Assembly: GCF_905147045.1 (NCBI RefSeq)
Contig: NC_065913.1
Coordinates: 2,840,001-2,904,000, forward strand
Origin: Nymphalis io
Lineage: Eukaryota; Arthropoda; Insecta; Lepidoptera; Nymphalidae
Direction of reading: 5' to 3'
Length of the DNA stretch: 64,000 nt
Shown here: positions 39,601 through 48,870 of the stretch, piece by piece
Position numbering within the stretch: position 1 is the stretch's first letter
How the letters are laid out: each line of letters starts with the position of its first letter
The notes under the pieces: generated by a model
Seen by the model: the letters and a program-made list of their open reading frames with translations, nothing else
Database searches by the model: none
What the model was told of the DNA's origin: nothing
Made by a program: the position numbers and the translations under genes

Positions 39601-40969
39601 CCATCTGCAAAAGGCTCCCCATCCATCGCTAGTTCCGGTCGGTACCGAGGGTACAAAGGATCTGCTTCATCTAATTCCACACGGAATGTTCCATCCGCAA
39701 AAGCAGTCAGTTTCAATGCATAATGCCACTGGAACAAAGTATCTAATAGAGTTTTCATTCATTTTCCTACATTTTTAAGAACATTTTCTAAACATCTTAA
39801 ATAGGACATTTATTGTGCAGCATAGTATCAAATATAGATTATTTGTGAATAAGTCACAACCTATTTCAATCACAGCAGATGTAAAGACAAATAAACAAGT
39901 TTTGAGACATTTATTTGCGTTAATAATATCATTGGTTAAAGTCTTAAACAACTATGGTATTCATTATGGATTCATAACAAAACAGCATTTAGAATATGAG
40001 CAAATTATTATCACAATATTGGAATTATATAAAAGTGAATAATTAAATACAAATAAATAGTTAAGTAGAACCGCCTAGTATTATAAATAGAGATTTAATA
40101 TCTAGAACAATTTGTAGTGCATAAAATAACAATAATTAGCAAATCATATGTAGTATGTATATCTATGGTTGGTATGTCTTTAACTTCTATTACAATATAG
40201 CATAAGTTGAACTGCATTATAGAAATATATTTCAAAATAATTAGATACATGTATTTTTAAAACTTTGCTTCTTATTAGACAATGATAATGACTAATATCT
40301 AACCAGTGAGATAATAAATTAATTTAATAATTGATTAACAATTCATTTCGATTGGAGATAATAATATTTAAAGCTGCAGTTCCACAATTACTTATAAAAG
40401 TTCACAATTGAAAATTGTCGTTCTTGATTATTAATGAATTTATAAATATAATTTAAATTATGAAAATAAGACATTTTAACAACATTCATACTGTAGTTTA
40501 TTTTAATATGGACCTGGCATAGAAATACATTTGTTTCTTTAGAATATATTTGACATATACTGTAGCATATACTTTACTAAAATTAAATTAGCATGTAAAT
40601 GTATCAATTAAATTTTTTGTAACACGAAAATTACCATACATTAAATTCAATGAAGCAATAAGTAATAAAGTAATCACAAGTCAATAAATTATTCTGAATT
40701 ACCTCTTTTTTTTTATTTTTTTTAAAGGTAATAAAACTTACCATTACATGTTTCTTTTCTCCTTCAGTGTCCACGGTAACGACTTCAGCCGAAAAAACAT
40801 TTCCGTGTACAATAACGGTGTCTAAATTTAGGGAATACTGAGATTTCTCTGGCTTAAAAGGCCGAAGGCGCTTACAAAACCCTGACTGATCGCATGTCTT
40901 GAAGTTATTCTTATCAACGCATAAACTACTGCTTATAGTTAAGGCCAGAAGAAGACAGAGTGCCTTCAT
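24668..40969 (-). CDS. GANAB: Glucosidase II alpha subunit (ER, GH31)
   Basis: This is the catalytic subunit of ER glucosidase II, which trims the two inner glucoses of N-glycans and so controls entry to and exit from the calnexin cycle. Nineteen minus-strand exons join in phase to 923 aa (human about 944): 40969-40742, 39728-39601, 38653-38446, 35470-35359, 34709-34565, 34323-34186, 32902-32794, 31957-31818, 31106-30919, 30361-30219, 30053-29956, 28573-28451, 28330-28165, 27573-27437, 27029-26917, 26700-26543, 25966-25853, 25212-25103 and 24881-24668. It opens with a signal peptide (MKALCLLLALTISSSLC) and NFKTCDQSGFCKR. GH31 motifs present are WLDIEY, DPHIK, the nucleophile in WNDMNEPS (D508) and the acid/base in WTGDN (D595). 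There is no KDEL; the alpha subunit is known to be retained through its beta partner. The usually conserved HN-x-YG reads HNENG here (exon 12). Introns are packed with transposon fragments. Confidence 0.96.
25255..25740. repeat. Possible MITE rich in inverted AAATCCGATTT motifs
   Basis: In intron 17 of glucosidase II alpha, the left end (CTGATATATC, then AAAATCCGATTTCAAA) is partly inverted at the right end (AAATCGGATTTTGAAATCG, then ATAAATATCAG). Exact termini and a target duplication were not found, so the class is uncertain. Confidence 0.4.
25970..25989. repeat. (AC)n microsatellite
   Basis: A run of ten AC units begins 4 bp upstream of glucosidase II alpha exon 17. On the transcribed strand it is a GT-rich tract immediately before the acceptor CAG. 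Confidence 0.8.
26257..26505 (-). mobile_element. SINE-C copy 2
   Basis: An inverted, near full-length relative of 9577-9836. It has TCCTGGGACATTTTTCACAC at its left and, on the minus strand, a GGGTTCGATTCCCACCCAGG B-box region at its right. It lies in glucosidase II alpha intron 16. Confidence 0.8.
27211..27436. repeat. Diverged ~50-75 bp tandem repeat abutting a splice donor
   Basis: Units begin at 27211, 27283, 27333 and 27408 with AAAGTACTAGGATATCAG-type starts; two share TCTTTCCTTCA and GATCGTGTCTA. The last, partial unit ends exactly at the exon 14 donor of glucosidase II alpha (exon end 27437). Confidence 0.6.
27640..27928 (-). mobile_element. LINE 3' fragment (C-terminal ORF2 remnant), copy 1
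   Basis: On the minus strand it encodes the tail of a non-LTR ORF2 (WNALPESVFPDRYNVGVFKS, RVNRFLIGKRAT) followed by 3' UTR. The same fragment lies in the opposite orientation at 33828-34110. It is in glucosidase II alpha intron 13, inserted in the sense orientation. Confidence 0.8.
28692..29000 (+). mobile_element. Helitron-like fragment
   Basis: The fragment contains AACTCAAAAACTACCGAACG and GGTTTTCACCAATGAATGG, then ends GGAACGGGTTGCTAGT. A terminal CTAGT after GC-rich sequence is the usual 3' end of lepidopteran Helitrons. It lies in glucosidase II alpha intron 11. Confidence 0.55.
29214..29303 (+). mobile_element. SINE-B copy 1, 5' part (interrupted)
   Basis: It reads TAGGCTGATGAGCATATGGG through ATCGCTTACATCGCCA, where the element is broken by the LINE-derived insertion at 29304. 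The remainder resumes at 29751. Confidence 0.85.
29304..29748 (+). mobile_element. LINE-derived short element X, copy 1, nested in SINE-B
   Basis: It begins CTTTATTCAATAATTTG and ends AAAGATCTTTAAACT. The first ~90 bp still translate as the C-terminal tail of a non-LTR ORF2 (LFNNLPADTKKLF). An A/C-rich stretch and a 3' UTR follow. A second copy at 60351-60805 starts at the same base. It interrupts SINE-B between CGCCA and ATGCGCC. Confidence 0.8.
29751..29932 (+). mobile_element. SINE-B copy 1, 3' part
   Basis: It resumes ATGCGCCACCAACCTTGG and runs to AAGTCCTACCACCAGTGAAA, completing the copy begun at 29214. Confidence 0.85.
30518..30769 (-). mobile_element. SINE-A copy 5, internally deleted
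   Basis: The head and both ends are present, but about 50 bp in the middle (the GAAGGAAAACATCGTGAGGA block) are missing. It lies in glucosidase II alpha intron 9. Confidence 0.85.
31489..31736 (+). mobile_element. SINE-B copy 2
   Basis: It runs from GAGCCACCTGATGGTAAATG to CCCTACCACCAGTGAAGG, slightly truncated at the 5' end. It lies in glucosidase II alpha intron 8, about 80 bp downstream of exon 8 in the gene's direction. Confidence 0.85.
32378..32484 (+). repeat. Dispersed repeat R1, copy 2
   Basis: It shares ordered blocks (CTTGAATTGA, CATTGGTCGA, TTTTGAATGTCGA, TTATCGGAAC) with 3719-3822. It lies in glucosidase II alpha intron 7. Confidence 0.6.
32932..33228 (-). mobile_element. SINE-A copy 6
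   Basis: A near full-length copy with a damaged head (part of the A-box region is lost near 33200-33215). It lies in glucosidase II alpha intron 6, about 30 bp upstream of the exon 7 acceptor in gene orientation. Confidence 0.85.
33828..34110 (+). mobile_element. LINE 3' fragment, copy 2
   Basis: It reads WNALPESVFPDRYNVGVFKS in the plus strand, then 3' UTR with a poly(A)-rich end. It is the inverted relative of 27640-27928 in the same gene (intron 6). Confidence 0.8.
34387..34530 (-). mobile_element. Helitron-like fragment
   Basis: On the minus strand it reads TAAATGCGAAAGTAACTCTG, then AACTGAACCAATTTTGATGA, and ends in GAAAACTAGT. It matches the style of the fragment at 63645-63991. It lies in glucosidase II alpha intron 5. 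Confidence 0.55.
35752..35978 (-). mobile_element. SINE-B copy 3
   Basis: On the minus strand it runs from AGGCGGACGAGCATATGGGC to TTCCACCAGTC, with about 50 bp lost between GGTAAGTGGTCA and ATGCGCCACCAACC. It lies in glucosidase II alpha intron 3. Confidence 0.85.
36960..37330. other. GC-richer island of unknown nature in a glucosidase II alpha intron
   Basis: About 370 bp stand out from the surrounding AT-rich intron 3. They include a 98-codon minus-strand ORF (37269-36973) without a recognisable domain. It includes CCACTAGATGTCAC at 37068-37081, one or two bases off a CTCF-like core. It could be a repeat, an enhancer or a remnant exon. Confidence 0.35.
37491..37655 (-). mobile_element. 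SINE-A copy 7, strongly degraded
   Basis: Recognisable order of blocks: CTGTAAATGTC, GGCTAAGGG, TCTTATTCCGCAACACTG, GACACATGCAGTTTTCCTCA, CATTCACC. The head is missing. It lies in glucosidase II alpha intron 3. Confidence 0.7.
38691..38738. repeat. Perfect 24-bp tandem duplication
   Basis: Two identical copies (38691-38714 and 38715-38738) of a unit that begins ATAATATAAAAAACTT and ends ATCACAGT. In gene orientation they lie 38-85 nt upstream of the glucosidase II alpha exon 3 acceptor, in the branch-point zone. Confidence 0.85.
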
Positions 40970-41796
40970 CCTAAAAAAAGTAATATTTACACGTTAAATT
41001 TGATAATAATGCCACACAAAGACCGGTCTTTGAAATGGTTAAGTTACATTGAATTATAGGGCATACCTGACGTCAAATAAATATATTCTTTTTTTAAATA
41101 TGTTATAGTATTTTTAAGATTTTATTTTACAATAACATTGCACTGTGGGGGTGAAATTGTATTAGTTATAGCTTAAAATTGCACTAAACGCACGCCTGCG
41201 TTACGTGGAGGAATTCCGTTTGACAATTTTCATATCACAAAAAATTAGGCAAGTGTTGCTATTATAATTGAAATAAATATATTGTTAGGTATTAAGTTAC
41301 TTGTTACTAAAATTATACTATTGTAGAAATATAATTTATTTAATGATTTTAAAATATATACATATGATATACCCCAATAAATCAAACAAAAAATAATATA
41401 TTTCACGAGCTTTCTTGGAATATACGCATTGTTTTATATGATATGTAAGGATACAAGATTTTTATGCTCAGATTTTGCAAATGTTGAGCTCAAAAGTTAA
41501 ATAGTTATAAGTTTTCGTTTCGTTTATATAAATATAAAAGTTGCAACTATTTAACTGGTACGAAGTTTTTTTTATTTATTTATACGATTTGTTTCGTACC
41601 TTTTAACTTAAATGAATATCACTTCAGTAGTTGCTTATTGTTTGTAATAAAAAAAAACTGTTCGTTTTAAATATTTCTACAAATCTGAGTCTTTATAGTA
41701 TAAATAAATTTGCAAACTTTTTTTATGTTTCTTTTTTAATGTTTATTACTGTCAAAGTCAAAATATCATAGATAAAATTCCGCAAAATAATAGGAA
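40970..41796. promoter_or_regulatory. Divergent promoter region of glucosidase II alpha and MACROD
   Basis: The start codons of the two genes are 827 bp apart, head to head. The region holds the perfect CRE/ATF palindrome TGACGTCA (41068-41075), about 100 bp from the glucosidase start. It also holds TTACGTGG (41201-41208), one base from the unfolded-protein-response element TGACGTGG. Both fit an ER folding gene, but function is inferred. Confidence 0.5.
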
Positions 41797-43389
41797 ATGA
41801 CACCGCTGCCGATAACGGTTAGTTTGGGAAAATCTTTTTCGCGTCTCTCGCGAAGTATTCTTTGTGGTTTTCAGCAGCATTGTTTATATTCAATAACAAA
41901 AATGTCTCAGCAATCAAAGTGGGAAGTTGAAAAATCTAGAATTCTATCTTTATCAATGGAAGATAAAAGGAAATTATATAAATCCGACGATTATATTATT
42001 GTTGATAAAATTGACCCGTGGTCAACATACGTCGTTAAAAACAAAGATATAGAAATGAAAAAGCATACCCATGAAGATGTTACTGAATTCAGAAAGATTA
42101 AAATAGATTCCGCTAAAAATAAAGAATTAAGCGGGAAAGTGTCTATATTCAAAGGTGATATAACTAAATTAGAGGTAATATTAAAAAGATCGGAGGAAGT
42201 GTATTTTTTTTACTATTCTAATTTAAATAAAAAATGTATTTATATTTCAAGGTCGATGCAATTGTAAATGCTGCAAATTCTCGATTGATAGCTGGTGGTG
42301 GTGTTGATGGTGCCATACACCGCGCTGCTGGGCCATTACTACAAGTAATAATTTATCTTAAAAAAAAACAATTTTAAAGGTTTAAAAAGGTTATCTGTGA
42401 AGAATAGATAAACGACTTTTGCATAATTCTGAAATGTATGCTATATAAAGTGCCATTATTTTTTTATTTGTCAAAATAATTAATTATGTATTCAATATTT
42501 AAAATTACAGGCTGAATGCAATACACTAGGAGGTTGCCCTACGGGTGAGGCGAGGATCACGGGTGGTTATAACCTACCTTGCAAATGTGAGGCTTAAATA
42601 TAATAATATTTATTTTATAATACCTTTGAATGTACAAATTATGGATGGTACTTGATCTGCTGTATGCAGTCTCTTAATTAAAACTTACTTTGTATTAGGG
42701 GTTTGTACAAACCTATGTGGTTTAATACTAAACACTCAAAACATTCTACCACCAAACAGCATAATTAAAAGTATGTTCTGGTTTGAAGAGTAAGTGAGCC
42801 AGTATTGCTACAGTCACAAGGGTCATATAAGGAATGTTTAATATTATTTACAGCTCCAATTTCTGTGTGGTATGGTGGTGTCCACTTACCACTAAGTGGC
42901 CCATTTAGACACCCGCCTACCCATTTTATGAAAAAAAAAAAACATTGATTGGATTCCTAAGCAACTTCCTTTATAATCTAACACATAAGGGAAAAATCAA
43001 TACCTCAAGCCAAGTAACTGATTTGGTATAAATTTTTGAATAATTTAAGTATGGATAATTTTTTAACACATAATTTTCCAGATGTGATACATACAGTTGG
43101 ACCTCAAAATGGGTCAGCGCCAAACCTGCAATCTTGTTATGAGAAGAGCCTCGCCTTCCAAAATCAATATAATTTAACATCTATTGCTTTCCCTTGTATA
43201 TCCACTGGTATATATGGGTTTCCTAATCGTCTTGCTGCACACATTGCTTTAAGGACTGCAAGGAAGTTTCTGGAAAATAATAAAGATCTAGAGAGAATCA
43301 TATTCTGTACCTTTATGCCCATTGATGTAGATATCTATGAAACATTGATGCAATTGTACTTTCCAATTCACGAAAAAAATTTGGAATAA
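41797..43389 (+). CDS. MACROD: MACROD-type macrodomain mono-ADP-ribosyl hydrolase
   Basis: The family removes mono-ADP-ribose from acidic residues and hydrolyses O-acetyl-ADP-ribose. Four exons join in phase: 41797-42174, 42252-42344, 42511-42586 and 43082-43389, giving 284 aa. The MACROD-specific N-terminal part precedes the macrodomain (from about residue 112, VSIFKGDIT). Ligand-loop residues are intact: NAAN (132-135), GGGVDGAIH (141-149), HTVGP, and STGIYGFP in exon 4. The protein ends soon after the domain, without the long acidic tail of vertebrate MACROD2. The first 35 residues are basic and hydroxylated with no acidic residue, resembling a mitochondrial presequence as in MACROD1. An internal ATG at 41902 (MSQQSKWEVEK) would give a shorter cytosolic form. 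It is head-to-head with glucosidase II alpha. Intron 3 holds a SINE-B relic. Confidence 0.95.
42700..42925 (-). mobile_element. SINE-B copy 4, degraded
   Basis: Read on the minus strand, blocks of the family remain in order (GGGCCACTTAGTGGTAAGTG, ACTGGCTCACTTACTCTTC, AAACCAGAACATAC). It lies in MACROD intron 3. Confidence 0.7.
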
Positions 43390-43966
43390 TATTAACCTTA
43401 TAGAAACTTATTTTATTTTACAATGTAATCTTTTTTTCTCTTTGGAGGTCTTGTTCATTATTTAAATTAAGCAATAATAATAAATAAATAAAAAAGATTC
43501 ATAATTGTAATGTTTTATTTAACTATTCCTATTTGGCGATTCTGTATATCATTTCATTAAAATGAATAAAGCTAGTGAAATTAGAATGATGAAAAATAAC
43601 CTTTATTTTTACTATAATGCAATAGGAATAGACATTTTTAAATTTTATTTGTCATATATAGAATTTCAAGTAGTGACATTGGCATTTAAAAAATATGAAT
43701 ATTAAATGTCATTCATTTGACACTGACAAACAAGGATTTGCAAATAATTGTAATTACGTTTTACAATCACTTATTTTAGTTATTCATAATATAAAACCAA
43801 ACAGTTTATAGTTTAATTATCGTGTATGGCGTTTGTGGTGCATTAGAAATTAATTTTCCCATTGTTAATAATTCATACTAAGTTATAAATACGAAAAATA
43901 TATAACCAGATTTCATTATTTACGTCAAACAAAATATAAACAGATCTGTGTCATTTAACCATTGAA
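43390..43966. other. Intergenic region between MACROD and the single-finger gene
   Basis: It contains the MACROD 3' UTR, with AATAAATAAA-type signals near 43477-43491, and the promoter or 5' UTR of the next plus-strand gene. No other feature is visible. Confidence 0.5.
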
Positions 43967-46900
43967 ATGTCTGCAACAAGTGCTTTGGAGAATAACGAGG
44001 ACCTAGAAAATATTCCGTTGGTCAGGATGGAGGACGTACAACCAGACAGAAGTTCAGAAATGTATATAGTAAATAAAAAAGAAATATTAGAAACTTGTGA
44101 TGTTGATGATGCTCATTACGATGATGAAGAAGACTCGAATATAGGAAGTATGATGTCTGTTCAGTCTGAGGAGGTTATTGGAGTTGAGGATAATGATAAT
44201 ACAGAACTCATAGTGCCAGAACTTTTAACACCGGTGAAACGGGAAGTACCCCTGGTTTGTATTGTCATCAAAATTGTCTTTATTGTGTATCAATAAACAA
44301 TAAGCTAAACTTGCTGTATTAAAAATAAAAAACTCATCAATCACCTAAAATTGAATCGTACCCTAGATTAAAAGTTATTTTTTTATTTTTCACATTGTTT
44401 TGTTAAATATACTTTACAAATATTTTTTCTTTAATGCTATGTATGTTTGTCATTGATGTGCATTTTGGTGAGTATAATATAGTAATGAGTATGTTTAATA
44501 TGTATATACATTCTAAGCGTACCTATGAAATATATAAATATTAAAATCATCAGGGAGCATTCTATGCATGCTCTAAATTATTAAAAATATATGGTACAAT
44601 TATGTATATATTTTTGAGTAGAAACTATGTAATACAACAGTAGATATCTAGAATAACATTAAGGTTAAATGAATTAACTATTGGAATGGAACATTTAAAA
44701 AATAATAAATTATAAAAAACATGATAATAAGTATAAATGTATTTATACTTTTACAAAATTTTATATAACTTCATTTGAATAAATGTTGTATAATATGAAT
44801 GAATTCATTGAAAAACTTAGCATTAAAACATATAAAAAAATATTTTTCAGACCATAATAGTAGAGAGAGCAGAAGTTAAGCAAAATCCAGACAGCTGGCC
44901 GACATTAGAAATATTGCCAGGAGGTGTGATTAAACATGCTGAGAATTATGAAGGTGATTTAGCGAGTTTGTATCAGAGCGGAGACATGGATAATGAAGAC
45001 GAAGAACTCATGTATGCATGTGCAAAATGTCCACAGAGATTTAAGTTTTTATTCTGTTTAGTCAAGCATGTGAAATGGCATGAAGATCAAAAGAAAAAAG
45101 AAAAAGCACCAGACAGACTAAAGATTAGTGAGTATTTTTAAATCAATAGAAATGAGAAAGCACACCAATAGCTTATTCCAAAGTCATAATATACAAACCT
45201 TAGATTTACATATTTTATATAATTTGCCGATTGCTCTGCTATACGATACTAGTACAGTGCTACAGATAGTTAGTAATTAATGTATCTTTTTATTTAAATC
45301 TCTATTCCGCTTAAATGCTGTAGCTAATTTATTTTTTCCTTTTAATGTTGGAATAAAAACTTTGCTAATATTCAAAATATCATTATTTCTCTAATTATCT
45401 TTAATAGGTTCATACTAGACCAGGTTTTATTTTTGTCTGAACTGATGGTAGTTTTAGCTTTAAGTAGCTAAGTATATATTATATATAATAAAATTATATT
45501 TGTCTATATTTGGTCCATCAAAGGAGTATTTGTGTCATATAAATGGTAATTTATCTTGTCTATGACATATGTCTTGTTCCGCTGGCCGCCCGTGGCATAG
45601 TACAGGGGCCCGAGCGTGCCTTACCAGCTCGCGAGGCTGCCCCACCAGGCCACGCATAATCTCGGGGTGGACCGTCGTGCCGGTTGGTGACCGGAAGTTG
45701 AGGTTCCGGCGGCCACTTCCGGGGGGGTTCGGGGGCCCTTCCGTCCGGCGGGTTAATGTATTATCCTTTTGGCAACCACTTGGGGAAACACGCCTCCACA
45801 CTTTGCCCATCCCTATCGTGGCAATACGTCGCTCTCTTCACGTCTCTTTTCCATTTTTTTTTCCCAAATGGTAACGCAACAAAACAGAAATAACGGTCGT
45901 ACAGCGGTGCACACCCCCACCATACCCTCGCTGTTTGAGGTCGAGTTCTCTAACATCCGAGGACTCCACACTAACCTCAACGCTGTCCACCACCATCTCG
46001 AGACAGCACGGCCAGCAATGTTGTTTCTCACGGAGACACAAATACTCCGTCTTGCCGATACCAGCTACCTTAATTATCCCGGCTACACGCTTGAAGAATC
46101 CTTCAAAGCGAAAGCCGGAGTATGCTTGTTCGTCAGGACGGATGTTTGCTGTCACCGACTGCGCTGCTTGGAGGACCCCTCCTTCTCCATGTTGGTGGTA
46201 CGTGGTTGATCAGCCCACCAGGATCCCAGACATTGATGGGCAAGCACCTTCTCTACTGGACCTTCTGCTGACTTCTCACCCGGTGGAATATCAGGTTGTG
46301 GTTCAGGCTCCTCTTGGCTCTTCGGATCACAGCCTTATATCTACCAGAGTGCCACAGGCCAAGCTGCCGCCACTAGCGGTATGCAAACGTCGCGTTTGGC
46401 ACTATAAGTCGGCAGATTGGGACGGTATGCGCGATTACTATGCGTCGGTCCCTTGGAAGGAACGTTGCTTCAGTGGGAATGACCCGAAAGCCAGTGCCGC
46501 TGCTGTTGCTGACGAGATCATGTTGGGAATGGAATACTACATTCCTAGCTCAGATCTCGTCAGTAGGGGTACGCGTAACCGTTGGTTCACTAGTAAATGT
46601 GCCGATGCTGTATCATCTAAGCAGGCGGCATATCGCAAGTGGATCAACGGCTGCATTAGCGGGGCATCTAACATTGACTCACTGAAAGCAAACTACAATA
46701 AAAATTCCAAGTCCTGTAGAAAGGCATACACGAGAGCGGATGCACAGCGCATTGTACAGATTGGTCATGACCTTGTTTCGCATCCTAGGGGCTCCCGTAG
46801 CTTCTGGCGTCTGACCAAGTCTGTGCTAAACAATTTCTGCCAACCATCGCTGCCACCGTTCAGAAATCCGGACGGATCGCTAGCTCACAGTCCGCAAGAG

Positions 46901-48870
46901 CAAGCTGATCTCCTGGCTAAACTCTTTGCCGACAATTCCGTCATCGATGATTGTAGTGCGCTGTATTGATTGTAGTGTGCCACCTAAAATACCTTCATGT
47001 GGCCATACGATGCCTGACATCAAAATCAGGCAACGTGATGTGCGTGCGGAGCTGCAATCACTTGATGTACAGAAAGCTAGCGGTCCCGATGGAATACCAG
47101 CCATAGTGCTGAAGAAGTGCGCAGCGGAGCTGTCTCCTGTGTTAACGCGCCTGTTCCAACTTTCTCTCTCTTCGGGATGTGTGCCGGAGGCTTGGAGAAG
47201 AGCTAATGTGCAAGCGGTTCCCAAAAAAGGAGATCGGTCTGACCCGGCAAATTATCGGCCAATAGCTATCACCTCAGTACTTTGTAAGGTGATGGAACGG
47301 ATTTTAAACAACCAACTGATCCATTACCTAGAAGATCACTGTTTAATTAATGATCGTCAGTACGGGTTTCGACCAAAACGGTCCACAGGTGATCTTCTAG
47401 CGTACGTAACACACCTCTGGGGTGAAGCTATCGACAAGCATGGAGAATCGTTGGCTGTCAGCCTCGATATCTCCAAGGCTTTCGACAGGGTCTGGCACAG
47501 AAGTCTTCTCTCCAAGCTGCCGGCATATGGTCTGCCTGCTCAGCTATGCACCTGGATTGCCAGCTTCCTACACAAGCGTAGCCTTCGTGTTTTAGTAGAT
47601 GGTTGCGCTTCACAATTCTATGTAGTGAATGCTGGGGTCCCCCAGGGATCTGTGCTATCTCCCACACTCTTTCTTTTGCATATCAATGATATGCTCTCTT
47701 TTGGGAACATACATTGCTATGCAGACGATAGTACAGTGCATGGTGGATACCACGGACGCGCAGTGGCTGGGCGAGCGGAAATTGAGGAGAGGCGGAAGAA
47801 TCTTGTCATTGAACTCGATAGGACGTTAGAGCTCATCGCCAAATGGGGCTCTGATAATCTTGTTGAGTTTAATGCCAAGAAAACACAGGTATGCGCTCTC
47901 ACGGCGAAAAAGTCAACATTTTCCCCTCTTCCCTCCCTCCGTGGTACTCCGCTGGCAATGCAAAGCAAAATCGCCATGCTGGGGATTGATTGAAACAGCT
48001 TCACGGAAACTCGGAGTTCTGAACAAGGTGCGGCGCTTTTTCACGACAACAACTGTGCCTGCTGTACAAAACACAGGTACGGTCTTGCGTGGAATATTGC
48101 TCGCACCTTTGGGATGGCTCCGCTAAGTACCTACTTGAGGCCTTGGACCGGTTGCAGCGACGTGCCGTACGCATTATTGGCGACGTAAAGGTCACAAACA
48201 CCCTTGAACCTTTACAATTACGTCGTGAGATAGCAGCACTGAGCGCTTTCTATCGACTGTATCACGGCGAGTGCTCTGAGGAATTATTCTCTCTAATTCC
48301 TGCTTTTCCCTTCCTTCTTAAGTCCACGCGAGCTGGTTCTCGATCTCACCGCCTAACTGTGACATCAATTCCATCGCGGACAAAGAAATTTGGCAACTCC
48401 TTTCTTTGTCGCACTTCCAAAAAATGGAATTCCTTACCAGCTCACGTGTTCCCCTCCTCTTACAACCCGGGTTCCTTCAAACGAGGCGTGAAGAGGCATC
48501 TTGCGGGCCGGCAAGGCGAAGGCGGCTAGTACAGAACGTTTTTCCCGTCTGTACTGGCCGTCGTCGCGTTTGGACTCTACTACCACTTACCATCATATGG
48601 AGTAGAGTCATTTGCCCTCCCGGCGAATATAATATAAAAAAATATATGTACGTCAATGTTTTGTGGTATTATATATCATTGTATCTAATACCTATTGGGA
48701 TATAATCTGCTAGCTATGTATTTCTATTGAGAAAACTAATTTTATTATTAAACATTTTTTGTTATTTTTTTTCAGAGCCTTCTGAGAGAAAATATATCTG
48801 TCTTCACACAAATAAAAGAAAAGTCATATCAAAATTAAAAACAAAGTGTAAGGTACCAAAGAGGGCATAG
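43967..48870 (+). CDS. Small acidic protein with one C2H2 zinc finger
   Basis: Three exons join in phase: 43967-44254, 44851-45127 and 48776-48870, giving 219 aa. Residues 1-150 are strongly acidic and disordered-looking, with one SUMO-type VKRE (K91). One C2H2 finger follows (C153, C156, H169, H173; YACAKCPQRF...HVKWH). The last 31 residues are basic (KRKVISKLKTK, KVPKRA) and could be a nuclear signal. A single finger is unusual for sequence-specific DNA binding. The gene may be a truncated relative of the multi-finger genes on the left, or exons may be missing from this model. Intron 2 (45128-48775) is enlarged by a sense-oriented LINE. Function unknown. Confidence 0.75.
45870..46969 (+). 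pseudogene. LINE endonuclease domain remnant with internal deletion
   Basis: The first frame gives SNIRGLHTNL and MLFLTETQI, the early EEP endonuclease motifs, up to about 46205. A different frame then resumes with LLLTSHPVEY and SSDHSLIST, the final catalytic His motif. The central endonuclease residues (including the expected GD.N region) are missing, so a deletion of roughly a hundred codons near 46205 has inactivated it. The frame then runs through the linker to a stop near 46969. Confidence 0.75.
46926..47993 (+). pseudogene. LINE reverse-transcriptase domain
   Basis: The catalytic core is nearly intact. Motifs in order are ASGPDGIPAIVLK, NYRPIAITSV, QYGFRPKRST, LDISKAFDRVWH, NAGVPQGSVLSP and the active-site CYADDST. 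The frame overlaps the upstream one out of phase and stops at 47991-47993. Beyond the stop, sequence is missing before the tail resumes around 48001-48089. Confidence 0.85.

Larger units (their letters stand above)
45570..48640 (+). mobile_element. Damaged non-LTR retrotransposon (jockey/CR1-like LINE)
   Basis: A ~3.07-kb GC-rich block stands in intron 2 of the single-finger gene, in sense. The 5' part includes a GC-rich leader, then endonuclease and reverse-transcriptase remnants, a post-RT tail (FLCRTSKKWNSLPAHVF) and a 3' UTR ending in AATATAATATAAAAAAATAT. The frame is broken at least three times. Target-site duplications were not found. The clade assignment rests on motif style only. Confidence 0.88.
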
